From positions 1 through 64,000 of the forward strand of contig CANQSJ010000002.1 in the NCBI GenBank assembly GCA_947626495.1: a stretch of DNA of 64,000 nucleotides. The letters run 5' to 3'. Origin of the DNA: an uncultured Oscillospiraceae bacterium (lineage in GTDB: Bacteria; Bacillota; Clostridia; Oscillospirales; Oscillospiraceae). Of the stretch, positions 1 through 9,394 are shown one piece after another; the first letter of the stretch is position 1, and each line of letters starts with the position of its first letter. Position numbers and translations under genes: made by a program. The notes under the pieces were generated by a model. It was not told the DNA's origin and searched no databases. It saw only the letters and a list, made by a program, of their open reading frames with translations.

Positions 1-250
1 AGCCCTTCCTCCGCCTGCCTTTTCGGCTCAGAAGGTAGAAAATGTTCCCCAAAAATGCGCATAGCTATAGCTATGTCACTTTAAATACAGAGCGAGTTTA
101 CCATAATTTTGTGCTCATTTCAATAGAAAATTCTGGAACTCGCGGCTTTTTTCGCCCATTTTTCCCTTTCCGGGCGATTTTATGCGACAATTTTAACCCT
201 TGTTCAGATAATTTCAAGTGCTTTCTTGCAAATCACTTGTTTTTCATGTA

Positions 251-286
251 AAATCACTTGAAACTGTTGATTATTTAGTATACAAT
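251..286 (+). promoter_or_regulatory. Putative promoter of LytTR gene (TTGAAA-17-TACAAT) with overlapping direct repeats
   Basis: TTGAAA at 258-263, 17-nt spacer, TACAAT at 281-286, upstream of the ORF starting at 327. Confidence 0.6.
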
Positions 287-326
287 TATCCCGTGTTCCC
301 CATCTATCCCCCATCGGAGGCTCGCC

Positions 327-1181
327 ATGCGGACAAATGACGTGATCCATCGCTCGGTTTACATCATATCGGAATACTATAAGAACAATCTGGCGCCCTT
401 TTTCGACGCCCTCGGCGACGATGTGCTGTGGATGGGCCCCGCCCAGGGCCAGCTGATCCAGGGGGCGGAAGCGCTGAAGGAGGCCTTCGCCCAGGAGGAC
501 CACGCCCTGACCTTCACCATGGGCAACGTCTCCGCCCAGTGCGTCTCCCCCCACCTCCACGTGAAGGAGGTCATCCTCCATTACGACGTCTACACCCACT
601 ATCCCAGCGGCAACACGGTGCCCCACGATCAGCGGCTGCACTTCACCTGGCGGGACCGGCGGATCAGAGCTGCCGGCGGCTGGACCTACCTGCCGGAGAT
701 CTTCATGGTGCACATCAGCAACCTGTGGGAATACGACAGCCGGGACACCATCTATCCCGTCCACTACGAGACCGTGGCCCCGCCCGTGCGCACCGTCCCG
801 GCGACGGAGCAGTATGTGACCGTGAAGGCCGCCGATCTGACCGTGCACCGCATCGCGGTCAGCCGGATCCTGTACATCGAGACCGTCAAGCGCTCCGCGA
901 AGCTGCGGGTCCATCTGCGCAGCGGCGTCCTCCTCATCAACGGGACGCTGCCGGAGTTTGAGCGGCGCTATCCCGGGGTGCTTTTGCGGACGCACGCCGG
1001 GTATATGGTCAATCCCGCCCATGTGCGGCAGATCCGGCGGTTCGCCCTGACGCTGTCGGACGGCACCCGGCTGCCCGTCCCGGAAAAGAAATTCACCCAG
1101 ATCCGGGACGCGCTCCTCCAGGGGGATCCGCCGGCGCTGAATGCGGCGGTAAGTACAGATTACGGACCACCTTTCTATTGA
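327..1181 (+). CDS. LytTR-type DNA-binding regulator with SnoaL/NTF2-like N-terminal domain
   Basis: C-terminal LytTR pattern (YVTVKAADLTVHRIAVSRILYIETVKRSAKLRVHLRSG...LLRTHAGYMVNPAHVRQI); N-terminal SnoaL-like residues. Confidence 0.8.
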   Translation: MRTNDVIHRSVYIISEYYKNNLAPFFDALGDDVLWMGPAQGQLIQGAEALKEAFAQEDHALTFTMGNVSAQCVSPHLHVKEVILHYDVYTHYPSGNTVPHDQRLHFTWRDRRIRAAGGWTYLPEIFMVHISNLWEYDSRDTIYPVHYETVAPPVRTVPATEQYVTVKAADLTVHRIAVSRILYIETVKRSAKLRVHLRSGVLLINGTLPEFERRYPGVLLRTHAGYMVNPAHVRQIRRFALTLSDGTRLPVPEKKFTQIRDALLQGDPPALNAAVSTDYGPPFY

Positions 1182-1293
1182 TAAGAACGGCCCTGTTTGC
1201 TATAATGAAGCGGGGTTTTTCCCGGGCCGGGACGGCTTTTTCCGGTCGTTTTTCGCCGGGGACAAATCTGTACTTTGGGCCATTTTGCGGCAA

Positions 1294-1333
1294 AAAGGCC
1301 CGCACCCGAGAGGGTGCGGGCCTTTGCGTTTTT
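1294..1333. terminator. Bidirectional intrinsic terminator
   Basis: aaaggcccgcaccc-gaga-gggtgcgggccttt hairpin between convergent genes, T/A-rich flanks. Confidence 0.75.
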
Positions 1334-1350
1334 ATCGGCATGCGCCGTCC

Positions 1351-3264
1351 TCAGCGGAACAGCGCCACCAGCCGGTCCCAGAAGCTGAGCTCCTCCGCCG
1401 GGGCCGGGGCCTCCTCCGCCGGGGCGGGCGCCTCGATGGCGGGGGTGCGGATCACGAACTGGACCGCGTCCACCGTGCCGTTTTTCGCCGAGGCGAAGGA
1501 CATCGGCCTGCCGCCGCTGCCGGTGATATCGGCGAGCATCCCGTCGATGCCGTCGGCCACCTGCTGATCCATGCCCTCGGTCTGCTCCCGGAGGGCGGCG
1601 GTGCCGTCCTTCACCTGGTCCGCGCCGTCCCGCAGGGTGCCCATGCCGCTGGCCAGGCTGGCCGCGCCCTCGGAGAGGCTGCCGGCCCCGGTGCCCAGAC
1701 TGGCCGCGCCGGCGCTGACCGTGCCGGTGCCCGCCGCCAGGGTGGCCGCGCCGTCGGCGATGGTGCCGAAGCTCTCGCCCAGCTGGTCCACCCCCGCCGC
1801 ATAGGCGGCCACGCCCGCGTCCAGATCGGTGTAGCCGGTCACCAGATCGTCCACGGCGGTCTGCAGCGCCGACATGTTCTCCGGCAGGGAGCCCATGGCC
1901 CCGGCCAGCGTCCCCACCTGGGCGGAGAAGCTGTCGAAGCCCGCCTGCAGCGTGGCCGCGCCGGACGACAGCGTCCCCAGCCCGTCGGCCAGGGCGGCTA
2001 TCGCGCTCAGCGCCGTGTTGTCCTGGCCCAGCAGGTCGATGACCAACTGCAGATCGCCCACCATGGCCACGTAGGGCGTCAGCTGCTCGATGGCCGTGTT
2101 GTTGCCGGCGATGAGGGTCTCCAGCACCGTGGTGTCCAGCCCGGCCGCGCTCAGTCCCTCCTGCAGCGCGCTCACGCCGCCAGCGAGATCCTCCAGCGCG
2201 CTGCTCATGCTATCGGCCGCGCCCTGCAGCGCCGTCAGCTGCTCCTCCGTCACCGCCGACTGGGAGACGGCGGTCTGCAGATCGGTCAGCCCCGTCAATA
2301 TGGCGGCCGAGCCCTCCGTCAGGGTGGAGGACTGGCCGGTCAGGGCGTCCAGCCCCTCCTGGAACAGCACCGCGCCGTCGTTCAGCGCCTGGATGCCGCC
2401 GGTGAGGGCCGCCGTGCCGCTCTGGACGCTGGCCGCGCCGGTGCTCACCGTGTCGCTGCCGCTCTGGACGGAGCCGGCGCCGGCCTCCACCTGGTCCACG
2501 CCCCCGGCGAGGGCCGCCGCGCCGTCGTCCAGGTCCACCGCCGCCTGCTCCAGCTGGGACAGCTGATCCATCAGATCCTCGTCGTCCACATCCACATCCA
2601 GCGCCAGGGCCACGCCGTTGATGGCGATGGGCTCCATGGCGAAATCGGTGACGTCAGCCGAGAGGGTGATGTCCGCGCCCTTGCCGGGCAGGACCGTATA
2701 GGTCAGCTGCTTGTCCCCGCCCACGTTGGCCACGGTGGCCCCCGGCGCGTCGATGTGCTCCGCCCGGTCCCCGTCCAGGGTCAGACTGATCTGCAGGGCG
2801 TAGTCCTCAAAATACGTCCCGGCGCAGGCGGGATTCTTCTCCGCCGTGATCCGGATCTGCAGCGCGCCGCTCCGGCCGCCCAGATCGCCGGCCTCCACCT
2901 CCGCCCCGTCCAGACTGTACCGGACGGCGATGTTCCAGGGGATCGCCGCGTTCTCCAGCCGGCCCTCGTAATAGAGCCGCCCCGCTCCCACGTCGCCCGT
3001 CACCTGTCCGTCCGCCAGCGTCAGCGCGTCGGTGGTGGTCATGTTCCGCACGGAGGTATAGCCCCCCCAGTCGTGGATCTGGCCGCCCTGGGGCAGGTCG
3101 AAGATGTTCACCACGTCCACCGTGTCCGGCGTGCCGTCGGGCAGAAGATTTATGTAAACCACTTCCTCCTTGCCCGCCGCCTCGGCGGCCTGGGCCCGGA
3201 GGGGCGCGGCGGCCAGCAGCGCCGCCGCGGCGCACAGCGCCAGCGCCCGTTTTCTCAGCTTCAT
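1351..3264 (-). CDS. Secreted protein with long xxLxxG heptad-repeat region (YhgE/Pip-like)
   Basis: Signal peptide MKLRKRALALCAAAALLAAAPLRAQA; repeated (G)ALxxG(x)xxL heptads; start trimmed to MKLRK, overlapping the upstream stop. Confidence 0.75.
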   Translation of the reverse strand: MKLRKRALALCAAAALLAAAPLRAQAAEAAGKEEVVYINLLPDGTPDTVDVVNIFDLPQGGQIHDWGGYTSVRNMTTTDALTLADGQVTGDVGAGRLYYEGRLENAAIPWNIAVRYSLDGAEVEAGDLGGRSGALQIRITAEKNPACAGTYFEDYALQISLTLDGDRAEHIDAPGATVANVGGDKQLTYTVLPGKGADITLSADVTDFAMEPIAINGVALALDVDVDDEDLMDQLSQLEQAAVDLDDGAAALAGGVDQVEAGAGSVQSGSDTVSTGAASVQSGTAALTGGIQALNDGAVLFQEGLDALTGQSSTLTEGSAAILTGLTDLQTAVSQSAVTEEQLTALQGAADSMSSALEDLAGGVSALQEGLSAAGLDTTVLETLIAGNNTAIEQLTPYVAMVGDLQLVIDLLGQDNTALSAIAALADGLGTLSSGAATLQAGFDSFSAQVGTLAGAMGSLPENMSALQTAVDDLVTGYTDLDAGVAAYAAGVDQLGESFGTIADGAATLAAGTGTVSAGAASLGTGAGSLSEGAASLASGMGTLRDGADQVKDGTAALREQTEGMDQQVADGIDGMLADITGSGGRPMSFASAKNGTVDAVQFVIRTPAIEAPAPAEEAPAPAEELSFWDRLVALFR

Positions 3265-5333
3265 ACCTGTTCCTCCTTTTTGATCCCGGCCTTCCGCCGG
3301 CCCATGACCAGTCTGTCGGTGGCCCGCAGCAGCCCCGGCAGCACGAACAGCACCGCGCACAGCGAGAAGATGGCTCCCCGCCCCAGCAGCAGCCCCAGCT
3401 GGGCCAGAAGCTGGTTGGAGGAGATGTATCCCATCAGCAGCCCCACCACCGTCAGCACGCTTCCGGAGGTGAGGATGGACACCGCCGTGTCCCCCACGGT
3501 CTTCACCATCGCCTCCCGCGGCTCCAGTTCAGCCCGGTTCTCCCGGTACCGGTCCGTGAGGAGGATGGCGTAGTCCACCGTGGCGCCCAGCTGGATGGAG
3601 CTGATGATCAGATAGGTGATGTAAAACACCGGCGTGCCCGCGAAATAGGGCACCGCCAGATTCAGCCAGATGGCCGTCTCGATGGTGAGCACCAGCAGCA
3701 CAGGCAGCCACAGCGACCGCATGGTCAGCAGCAGCACCAGAAATACCGCCCCGATGGCCACCAGATTCACCTTGGCCAGGTCGCTGGTCACCGTGTCCAT
3801 CAGATCGTAGGTGTTCACCCCCTGGCCCGCCAGATAATAGCCGCCGGGGTAGTAGCTCTCCGCCACGGCCCGGATGTCCTCCACCAGGCCGAAGGTCTCG
3901 TCCCCCTCGTAGGGCACGTCCACCGAGATCACCATCCGGGCGTATTGGCCGGACTGGAGCTGGGAGAGGGTGTCGCCGTCCAGATAGCTCATGGGCACCT
4001 CCGCCCCCGCGGCGTCCACATAGGATATGATCCCCGTCACATGCTCCAGCTCCCGCAGATCCCGGGACAGCCGGCTCTGCACGGCGGTGTCGTTCCCCGG
4101 GACCAGCAGCACGTAGGTGTCGCTGACGCCGAAGGTCTCCTCGATGGCGGCGGTGTCCCGGCCGTACGCCGACTCCGGCCCGAACATCTTGGCGGAGCCG
4201 TAGTAAAACTCGTTGGCGTTGTAGGCCAGGTAGGCCGGCACGATGGCGATCACGAACGCCACCGCCAGGGGCACCGTCACCCGCCGCACCGCCCGGCCGA
4301 ACCCGTTCATGGACGGGACCAGCCGCCGGTGGCGGAGCCGATCCGCCAGGGGCAGCGTCAGCAGGATCATGCAGGGCACGAACAGCAGCGCCGTGACCAG
4401 GCTGATGGCCACGCCCTTGGCCAGCGCCAGACCCAGATCGGGCCCCAGCCGGAAGCGCATCAGCGCCAGCGCCAAAAATCCGATGACCGTGGTCAGACCG
4501 CTGGACAGGATGGAGCCGGTGGATTTGGTAAGCGCCGCCACCATGGCCCGGACGTCGTCCTCCTCCCCCGCCCGGCACTCCTCAAATCGGTGGAGCAGGA
4601 ACACCGAGTAATCCAGACTGACCGCCATCTGCAGGATGCTCCCGGCGGCGTTGGTCACAAAGGAGATCTCCCCGAAGATGAGGTTGCTGCCGGCGTTGAT
4701 GAACACCGCCACGCCCAAACCCAGCAGCACCAGCAGCGGCTCCAGCCAGCTGGTGGTGGTCAGCGCCAGCACCACCAGCGCGAAGGCCACGCCGAACGCG
4801 CCGATGAGCTGCACCTCGCCCATGGTCCCGGTGGCGGAGGCCGCCATGGACACGGCCGAGCCCGTCATGGCACCCTTCTCCCCCAGCAGCTGCCGCATCC
4901 CCTCCACGGCGGCCACATAGTCCTCTTCCGAGACGGTCACGGAAAACAGCGCCGCTCCGTCCCGGTAATATTCGTCCAGCGTCCCGGCGTCCATGGCCGC
5001 CAGGGGCACGGCCACGTCCTGGACATCGTCCAGCCAGGTCACGTCCAGCACGCCGGGCACGGCGGCCAGCTGCCGCTTCAGCTCCAGCGCCTCCGGGATG
5101 GTCACATCCCGCGCCAATACCCGGGCGTTGGGGATGCCGCCGGGAAACTGCTCCTCCATGACCTGCAGGGACACGGTGGAGGCGGTCTCCTCCGGCAGAT
5201 AATCGTTGATGTCGTAATTCACCGGCACCAGCGGGCGAAGCAGGAGCCCGGCTGCCGCCGCCAGCAAGAACAGCGCCGCCACCAGCTTTCGCCGCGCCGT
5301 CACCGCCCCGTAAAAGCGCTCCATACCCATCAC
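3261..5333 (-). CDS. MMPL/RND-superfamily transporter
   Basis: 690 aa, two repeated multi-TM halves, MMPL/SSD-like motifs (SLDYSVFLLHRF; GATVDYAILLTDRY). Confidence 0.85.
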   Translation of the reverse strand: MMGMERFYGAVTARRKLVAALFLLAAAAGLLLRPLVPVNYDINDYLPEETASTVSLQVMEEQFPGGIPNARVLARDVTIPEALELKRQLAAVPGVLDVTWLDDVQDVAVPLAAMDAGTLDEYYRDGAALFSVTVSEEDYVAAVEGMRQLLGEKGAMTGSAVSMAASATGTMGEVQLIGAFGVAFALVVLALTTTSWLEPLLVLLGLGVAVFINAGSNLIFGEISFVTNAAGSILQMAVSLDYSVFLLHRFEECRAGEEDDVRAMVAALTKSTGSILSSGLTTVIGFLALALMRFRLGPDLGLALAKGVAISLVTALLFVPCMILLTLPLADRLRHRRLVPSMNGFGRAVRRVTVPLAVAFVIAIVPAYLAYNANEFYYGSAKMFGPESAYGRDTAAIEETFGVSDTYVLLVPGNDTAVQSRLSRDLRELEHVTGIISYVDAAGAEVPMSYLDGDTLSQLQSGQYARMVISVDVPYEGDETFGLVEDIRAVAESYYPGGYYLAGQGVNTYDLMDTVTSDLAKVNLVAIGAVFLVLLLTMRSLWLPVLLVLTIETAIWLNLAVPYFAGTPVFYITYLIISSIQLGATVDYAILLTDRYRENRAELEPREAMVKTVGDTAVSILTSGSVLTVVGLLMGYISSNQLLAQLGLLLGRGAIFSLCAVLFVLPGLLRATDRLVMGRRKAGIKKEEQV

Positions 5334-5534
5334 CTCCGCAGATGTTAGCCTCGCCTTATATTATACTCTCTCCGCCGCAAAATGCAATGGACACAGCCGC
5401 CCATCTGCCCAATCGCGCCGCATGCCCGCCGGCGGAGACGGTTCCAATCGGCAAATTCTCCGGAAACGGTTGCCTTTTTTCGTTAAATATGGTAAATTTA
5501 TTATATATTCTGATATTTTCAGAAAGGAGAGAAT

Positions 5535-5984
5535 ATGAAACCCAATTCGCTTTTGAAGGTCGTCAGCATCCTGTATATCATCGTGGCTGCCATCGGCCTG
5601 CTGCTCGCCATTCTGGTGGCTGTCATGGGCGGCGCCGTCTTCGGCTCCCTGGCGGAGAGCGCCGGCTTCGGCCTGGCCGTGGTCGGCATCATGGGCGTGG
5701 TCCTGGCCACCGGTTCCGCGATGAGTCTGGCGGCCGGCATCATGGGCGTGGTCCTGGCCGCCGGTTCCGCGATGAGTCTGGCGGCCGGCATCGTGGGCGT
5801 GAAGGGCAAGTTCACCGCCTGCAAGGTGCTGGGCATCATCATGCTGGTGGGCACCGTGATCACCGTGCTGCTGAACATCTCCGCGTACGACAGCGTGGGC
5901 GCGATCATCGCCACAGCGGTCGCCTACCTGGTCCTGCCGGTGCTGTACGTGATCGGCGCGTTCAAGGGTCCCGCCGCGGACTGA
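5535..5984 (+). CDS. Small multi-TM membrane protein with internal 17-aa tandem duplication
   Basis: Hydrophobic 149 aa; RBS agaaaggagag upstream; GIMGVVLATGSAMSLAA repeated. Confidence 0.7.
   Translation: MKPNSLLKVVSILYIIVAAIGLLLAILVAVMGGAVFGSLAESAGFGLAVVGIMGVVLATGSAMSLAAGIMGVVLAAGSAMSLAAGIVGVKGKFTACKVLGIIMLVGTVITVLLNISAYDSVGAIIATAVAYLVLPVLYVIGAFKGPAAD
5685..5801 (+). repeat. 51-bp in-frame tandem duplication plus partial third unit
   Basis: ggcatcatgggcgtggtcctggccaccggttccgcgatgagtctggcggcc twice (1 mismatch), then ggcatcgtgggcgtg. Confidence 0.9.
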
Positions 5985-6019
5985 GCGCCGGCGACTGAGA
6001 ATCATAAGGAGGAGAAAAA

Positions 6020-6568
6020 ATGCTTCTGCACGCGAAAAGCAAGATGCTCTCCATCCACAAGAAGATGGAGATCATGGACGAGGCCGATCAGGTCCTTTAC
6101 ACGGTGGAGAGCAAGGCCATCTCCATCCACGATACGACCTACGTCCGCAACGCCGTGGGGGAGACCATCGCCACCATCAAGCACAAGCCCATCTGCCTGC
6201 ACGAGACCCACATCATCGAGTTCGCGGACGGCGAGGAAGTGGAGGTCCGCACCGAGTGGTTCCATGTGATGAACGACGTCATCGACCTGGAGGGCCTGGG
6301 CTGGCAGATGCGGGGCGACATCCTCCAGCACAACTATGAGTTCGTCAACTCCCTGGGCGGCGTCCTGGCCAGGACCCACCAGAAGTGGGTGTCCCTGCAC
6401 GACGTGTACTACATCGACGTGCTGGACGAGGCCCAGCTGGACCGGATCGTGACCGTGTACGTGGCCCTGGAGCGCATCATCCGGGAGCGGGAGATCCGCC
6501 GGGAGAACGAGTCCGGCGTCATCGCCGCCGGCGGCACGGCAGCCGCCCACTCCAACAACGACAACTGA
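6020..6568 (+). CDS. LURP-one-related/YxjI family protein
   Basis: 182 aa, repeated beta-strand pattern (LLHAKSKMLSIHKKMEIMDEADQVLYTVESK...). Confidence 0.7.
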   Translation: MLLHAKSKMLSIHKKMEIMDEADQVLYTVESKAISIHDTTYVRNAVGETIATIKHKPICLHETHIIEFADGEEVEVRTEWFHVMNDVIDLEGLGWQMRGDILQHNYEFVNSLGGVLARTHQKWVSLHDVYYIDVLDEAQLDRIVTVYVALERIIREREIRRENESGVIAAGGTAAAHSNNDN

Positions 6569-6598
6569 GCGGCGAGAAGGGATCGCCTCCGGCAAAGC

Positions 6599-6641
6599 AA
6601 CAAATGGTCCGCTGCAAGCGCAGCGGACCATTTGTTTTTTT
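6599..6641 (+). terminator. Intrinsic terminator
   Basis: caaatggtccgctg-caagcg-cagcggaccatttg followed by T7. Confidence 0.85.
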
Positions 6642-6656
6642 GTCTCCCGGCGGATC

Positions 6657-7220
6657 TCAGACCATGCGGTTCCCGCCGTGGCGCCGGCGGCTGTCCGCCT
6701 GGCGAAAGGCTTTGGCAATGGCCTCCGCCATGGCCTCCGTCTGCTTCCGGGCCGCCTCGGCCTGGGTCAGCTCCAGCTGCCGCATCAGCGCGTCCCGGAA
6801 CTTCACCGCCGACGGGATATAGGGGAACTCAAAGCGGCTGCCCGACGTGGTGATGGTGACGGTGCCCCGGCCGGTGATCTTCCCGATGGGGGTCTTCTCC
6901 ACGTACACGCCCCCCACCCGGTCCAGGGGCACGTCCAGGGTCCTGGTCACGAACACCCCCGCCTCGCCGTAGATCCGCTTGTCGGTGAGCATCAGATAGG
7001 TGGACAGCCGGCGGGCGAAAAACCGGGCGCCCCACACGGCGATAGCGGCCATCAGCAGGTGAAAGATCAGCGTGTCCTCCCCAGTCTTCCGGGCGAGATA
7101 CCAGACGCAGCCGTAAGCGGCCGTCAGCGCCGCCGGCAGGATATAGCTGGTCCACCGGGACCGGGCCATCATGATGAGCTCCTCGTCCCGGGACAGTTCG
7201 TTCGTCCTCTTCATCCGCAC
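6657..7220 (-). CDS. PH-domain (bPH2-like) membrane protein
   Basis: YLMLTDKRIYGEAGVFVTRTLDVPLDRVGGVYVEKTPIGKITGRGTVTITTSG is typical of bacterial PH domains. Confidence 0.75.
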   Translation of the reverse strand: MRMKRTNELSRDEELIMMARSRWTSYILPAALTAAYGCVWYLARKTGEDTLIFHLLMAAIAVWGARFFARRLSTYLMLTDKRIYGEAGVFVTRTLDVPLDRVGGVYVEKTPIGKITGRGTVTITTSGSRFEFPYIPSAVKFRDALMRQLELTQAEAARKQTEAMAEAIAKAFRQADSRRRHGGNRMV

Positions 7221-7260
7221 TCTCCTCCCCTTTCCAGTCGATGGTTATGGCCGCGGCCGC

Positions 7261-8700
7261 TCAGCACTGGCGCATCAGCCGGATGAAGAACTCCACCGCC
7301 CGGCGGATGACCTCCAGCCGGATGCGCTCGTTGTTGCCGTGGATGGTCCGCCGCTCCTCGTTGGTCATGTCCATGGCGGAGAAGCGGTACACCCGGTCGG
7401 ACAGATCCCGGTAGTGGCGGCTGTCGGAGCACTGGACCATGAGATAGGGCGACACCACGCACCCGGGCCAGGTGGCGGATACGGCGCTCGCCACCCGCTC
7501 CCAGCCCTCGCAGTCGGTGCGGGAGATGGGGCTGGGCTCCATGTGGTCCCCCACGGTGAGGGCGATATCCCCGTCGGCCACCACGCCGCGGATGCGCTCC
7601 ACCGCGGCCGCCACCGAGTCGGCCGGGTTCAGCCGCATGTTGGACACCATGGACGCCGAGGGCGGGATCACGTTGGGCGCCTTGCTGCCCTGCATCTGGG
7701 TGAAGGCCACCGTGGTCCGGATCAGGGCGTTCAGCTCCCCGCCGCTCTTGCGGCAGATCAGATCCAGCACCGGCCGGAAGCACCACAGATTGGCGAAGAT
7801 GATCCGGTACAGGAACGTGGACCGGCGGCCCAGGTTGTCGAACATCTCCAGCACCGGCTTGGTGAGATGGGCGGGGAAGGGATGGGCCTCCACCCTGGCG
7901 CAGGCCATGGCCAGCCGGCCCACCGGCGTGTGGGGCGCGGGGGCGGACGCGTGGCCGCCGGAGGAGGCAATGGAATACTCCAGATTCATCATGCCCTTTT
8001 CCGCGATGCCGATGAGGGCGCAGGGCTCGCTGACCCCGGGGAACACGTCCCGCACCACGGCGCCGCCCTCGTCCACCACCAGGGCGGGGGTGACGGCGTG
8101 CTCCCGGAACCAGTCCACGATCCGCACGGCGCCCATGCCGTTGATCTCCTCGCCTCCGGAGAAGGCGAAGTAGATGTCGTGCGCCGGGGTGAAGCCCTGG
8201 CCGATCAGGGCATCGGCGGCGGACAGGATGCCGTTGAAGGTGACCTTGGTGTCCAGGGTGCCCCGGCCCCACATGACGCCGTCCTCCACCGTCGCGGAGA
8301 AGGGCGGCTTGTCCCAGTTGTCCTCCTCCACGGGCACCACGTCGTAGTGGGCCATGAGCACGGCGGGCTCGCCGCCCTCCTCCCTGCCCTTCCAGCGAAA
8401 CAGCAGCGCCCGGTCCGGCAGCCGGTCGAAGGAGCAGACGGCGAACACTTGGGGATACAGCGACGGCAGCAGGCCGATGAGCTTTTCAAACTCGGCCTCG
8501 TCCTCCAGCGTGTGGTCGGCGTTGGAGACGGTCCGGCACCGCACCAGCTCCGCCAGAGCCCGCTCGGCGGCGGCGCCGTCGAATTCCACCGGCTCCGCCG
8601 GGGGCGCCGGCTCATCCCTGGGGACGAACCGGGCGGCGCGGACGAGGATGACGGCCAGAAACAGCGCGATCAGCGCCAGGATCAAAAGAAACACAGCCAT
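7261..8700 (-). CDS. M20-family zinc peptidase/carboxypeptidase
   Basis: AVLMAHYDVVPVEEDNWDKPPFSATVEDGVMWGRGTLDTK and FSGGEEINGMGA motifs. Confidence 0.85.
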   Translation of the reverse strand: MAVFLLILALIALFLAVILVRAARFVPRDEPAPPAEPVEFDGAAAERALAELVRCRTVSNADHTLEDEAEFEKLIGLLPSLYPQVFAVCSFDRLPDRALLFRWKGREEGGEPAVLMAHYDVVPVEEDNWDKPPFSATVEDGVMWGRGTLDTKVTFNGILSAADALIGQGFTPAHDIYFAFSGGEEINGMGAVRIVDWFREHAVTPALVVDEGGAVVRDVFPGVSEPCALIGIAEKGMMNLEYSIASSGGHASAPAPHTPVGRLAMACARVEAHPFPAHLTKPVLEMFDNLGRRSTFLYRIIFANLWCFRPVLDLICRKSGGELNALIRTTVAFTQMQGSKAPNVIPPSASMVSNMRLNPADSVAAAVERIRGVVADGDIALTVGDHMEPSPISRTDCEGWERVASAVSATWPGCVVSPYLMVQCSDSRHYRDLSDRVYRFSAMDMTNEERRTIHGNNERIRLEVIRRAVEFFIRLMRQC

Positions 8701-8712
8701 GAGGCTCCCTCC

Positions 8713-9378
8713 TTACAGCAGACCTTTTTTGTAGAGGACCCGGGATACCCCCAGGGTGAACAGCACGCCCACCGGTACCATGATGCCCACGGTGCCGGCG
8801 TTCAGGGCCGGGACGGCGATGAACAGCGCCAGCATGAGGATGACCGGCGCCACGGCGATCTTCCAGTTTTTCGAGATGAACACCACGCCCAGGCCGCCGA
8901 ACAGGGCGGGCAGTATCTGGGCGAAGGCGGGCTCCAGCACCGGGGCGTTCAGCACCGGCGTCAGCGGCGTGATGAGCAGCACGCCCAGGATGATGATGAA
9001 CGTGGTGACGATGCTGGACACGGCGATGGACACCGTGGAGACGATCTCGCCCTCCTCGGAGTTCACCTTCACATCCGCCTGGTCCAGGGCGTTGAGGGCC
9101 ACCGGCAGCTTCAGGTTGGAGATGTTGCCGGTGACGAAGGACAGGTAGGACCCGCCCGCGCCCAGCATGGGCACGTAGGTGAAGGTCTCCACCACCGCCA
9201 CCGCCCAATACATGGGCGCCGTGGCGATGAGCCCCATGAGAAGCCCGTTCCAGTCCGGCAGCACGCCGTAGATCACCGCCACCGCGGCGGGGAACAGAAA
9301 CAGCAGCGCCATGATGGACAGGTTCCACACCCGTCCGTCCCGATGGACGCTGTCCATATACGTACGCTCAGATCCCAT
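8713..9378 (-). CDS. Multi-TM membrane protein of unknown function (pairs with DUF5058)
   Basis: 221 aa hydrophobic ORF, tightly spaced with neighbours in the same orientation. Confidence 0.7.
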   Translation of the reverse strand: MGSERTYMDSVHRDGRVWNLSIMALLFLFPAAVAVIYGVLPDWNGLLMGLIATAPMYWAVAVVETFTYVPMLGAGGSYLSFVTGNISNLKLPVALNALDQADVKVNSEEGEIVSTVSIAVSSIVTTFIIILGVLLITPLTPVLNAPVLEPAFAQILPALFGGLGVVFISKNWKIAVAPVILMLALFIAVPALNAGTVGIMVPVGVLFTLGVSRVLYKKGLL

Positions 9379-9394
9379 AGCCGTATTCCTCCTC

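Noticed and set aside
42-251. 69-aa ORF at left edge
   Set aside because: AT-rich, no convincing RBS or domain, overlaps the promoter region of the LytTR gene.
1285-3573. 762-aa plus-strand ORF
   Set aside because: Antisense to the heptad-repeat protein and MMPL genes.
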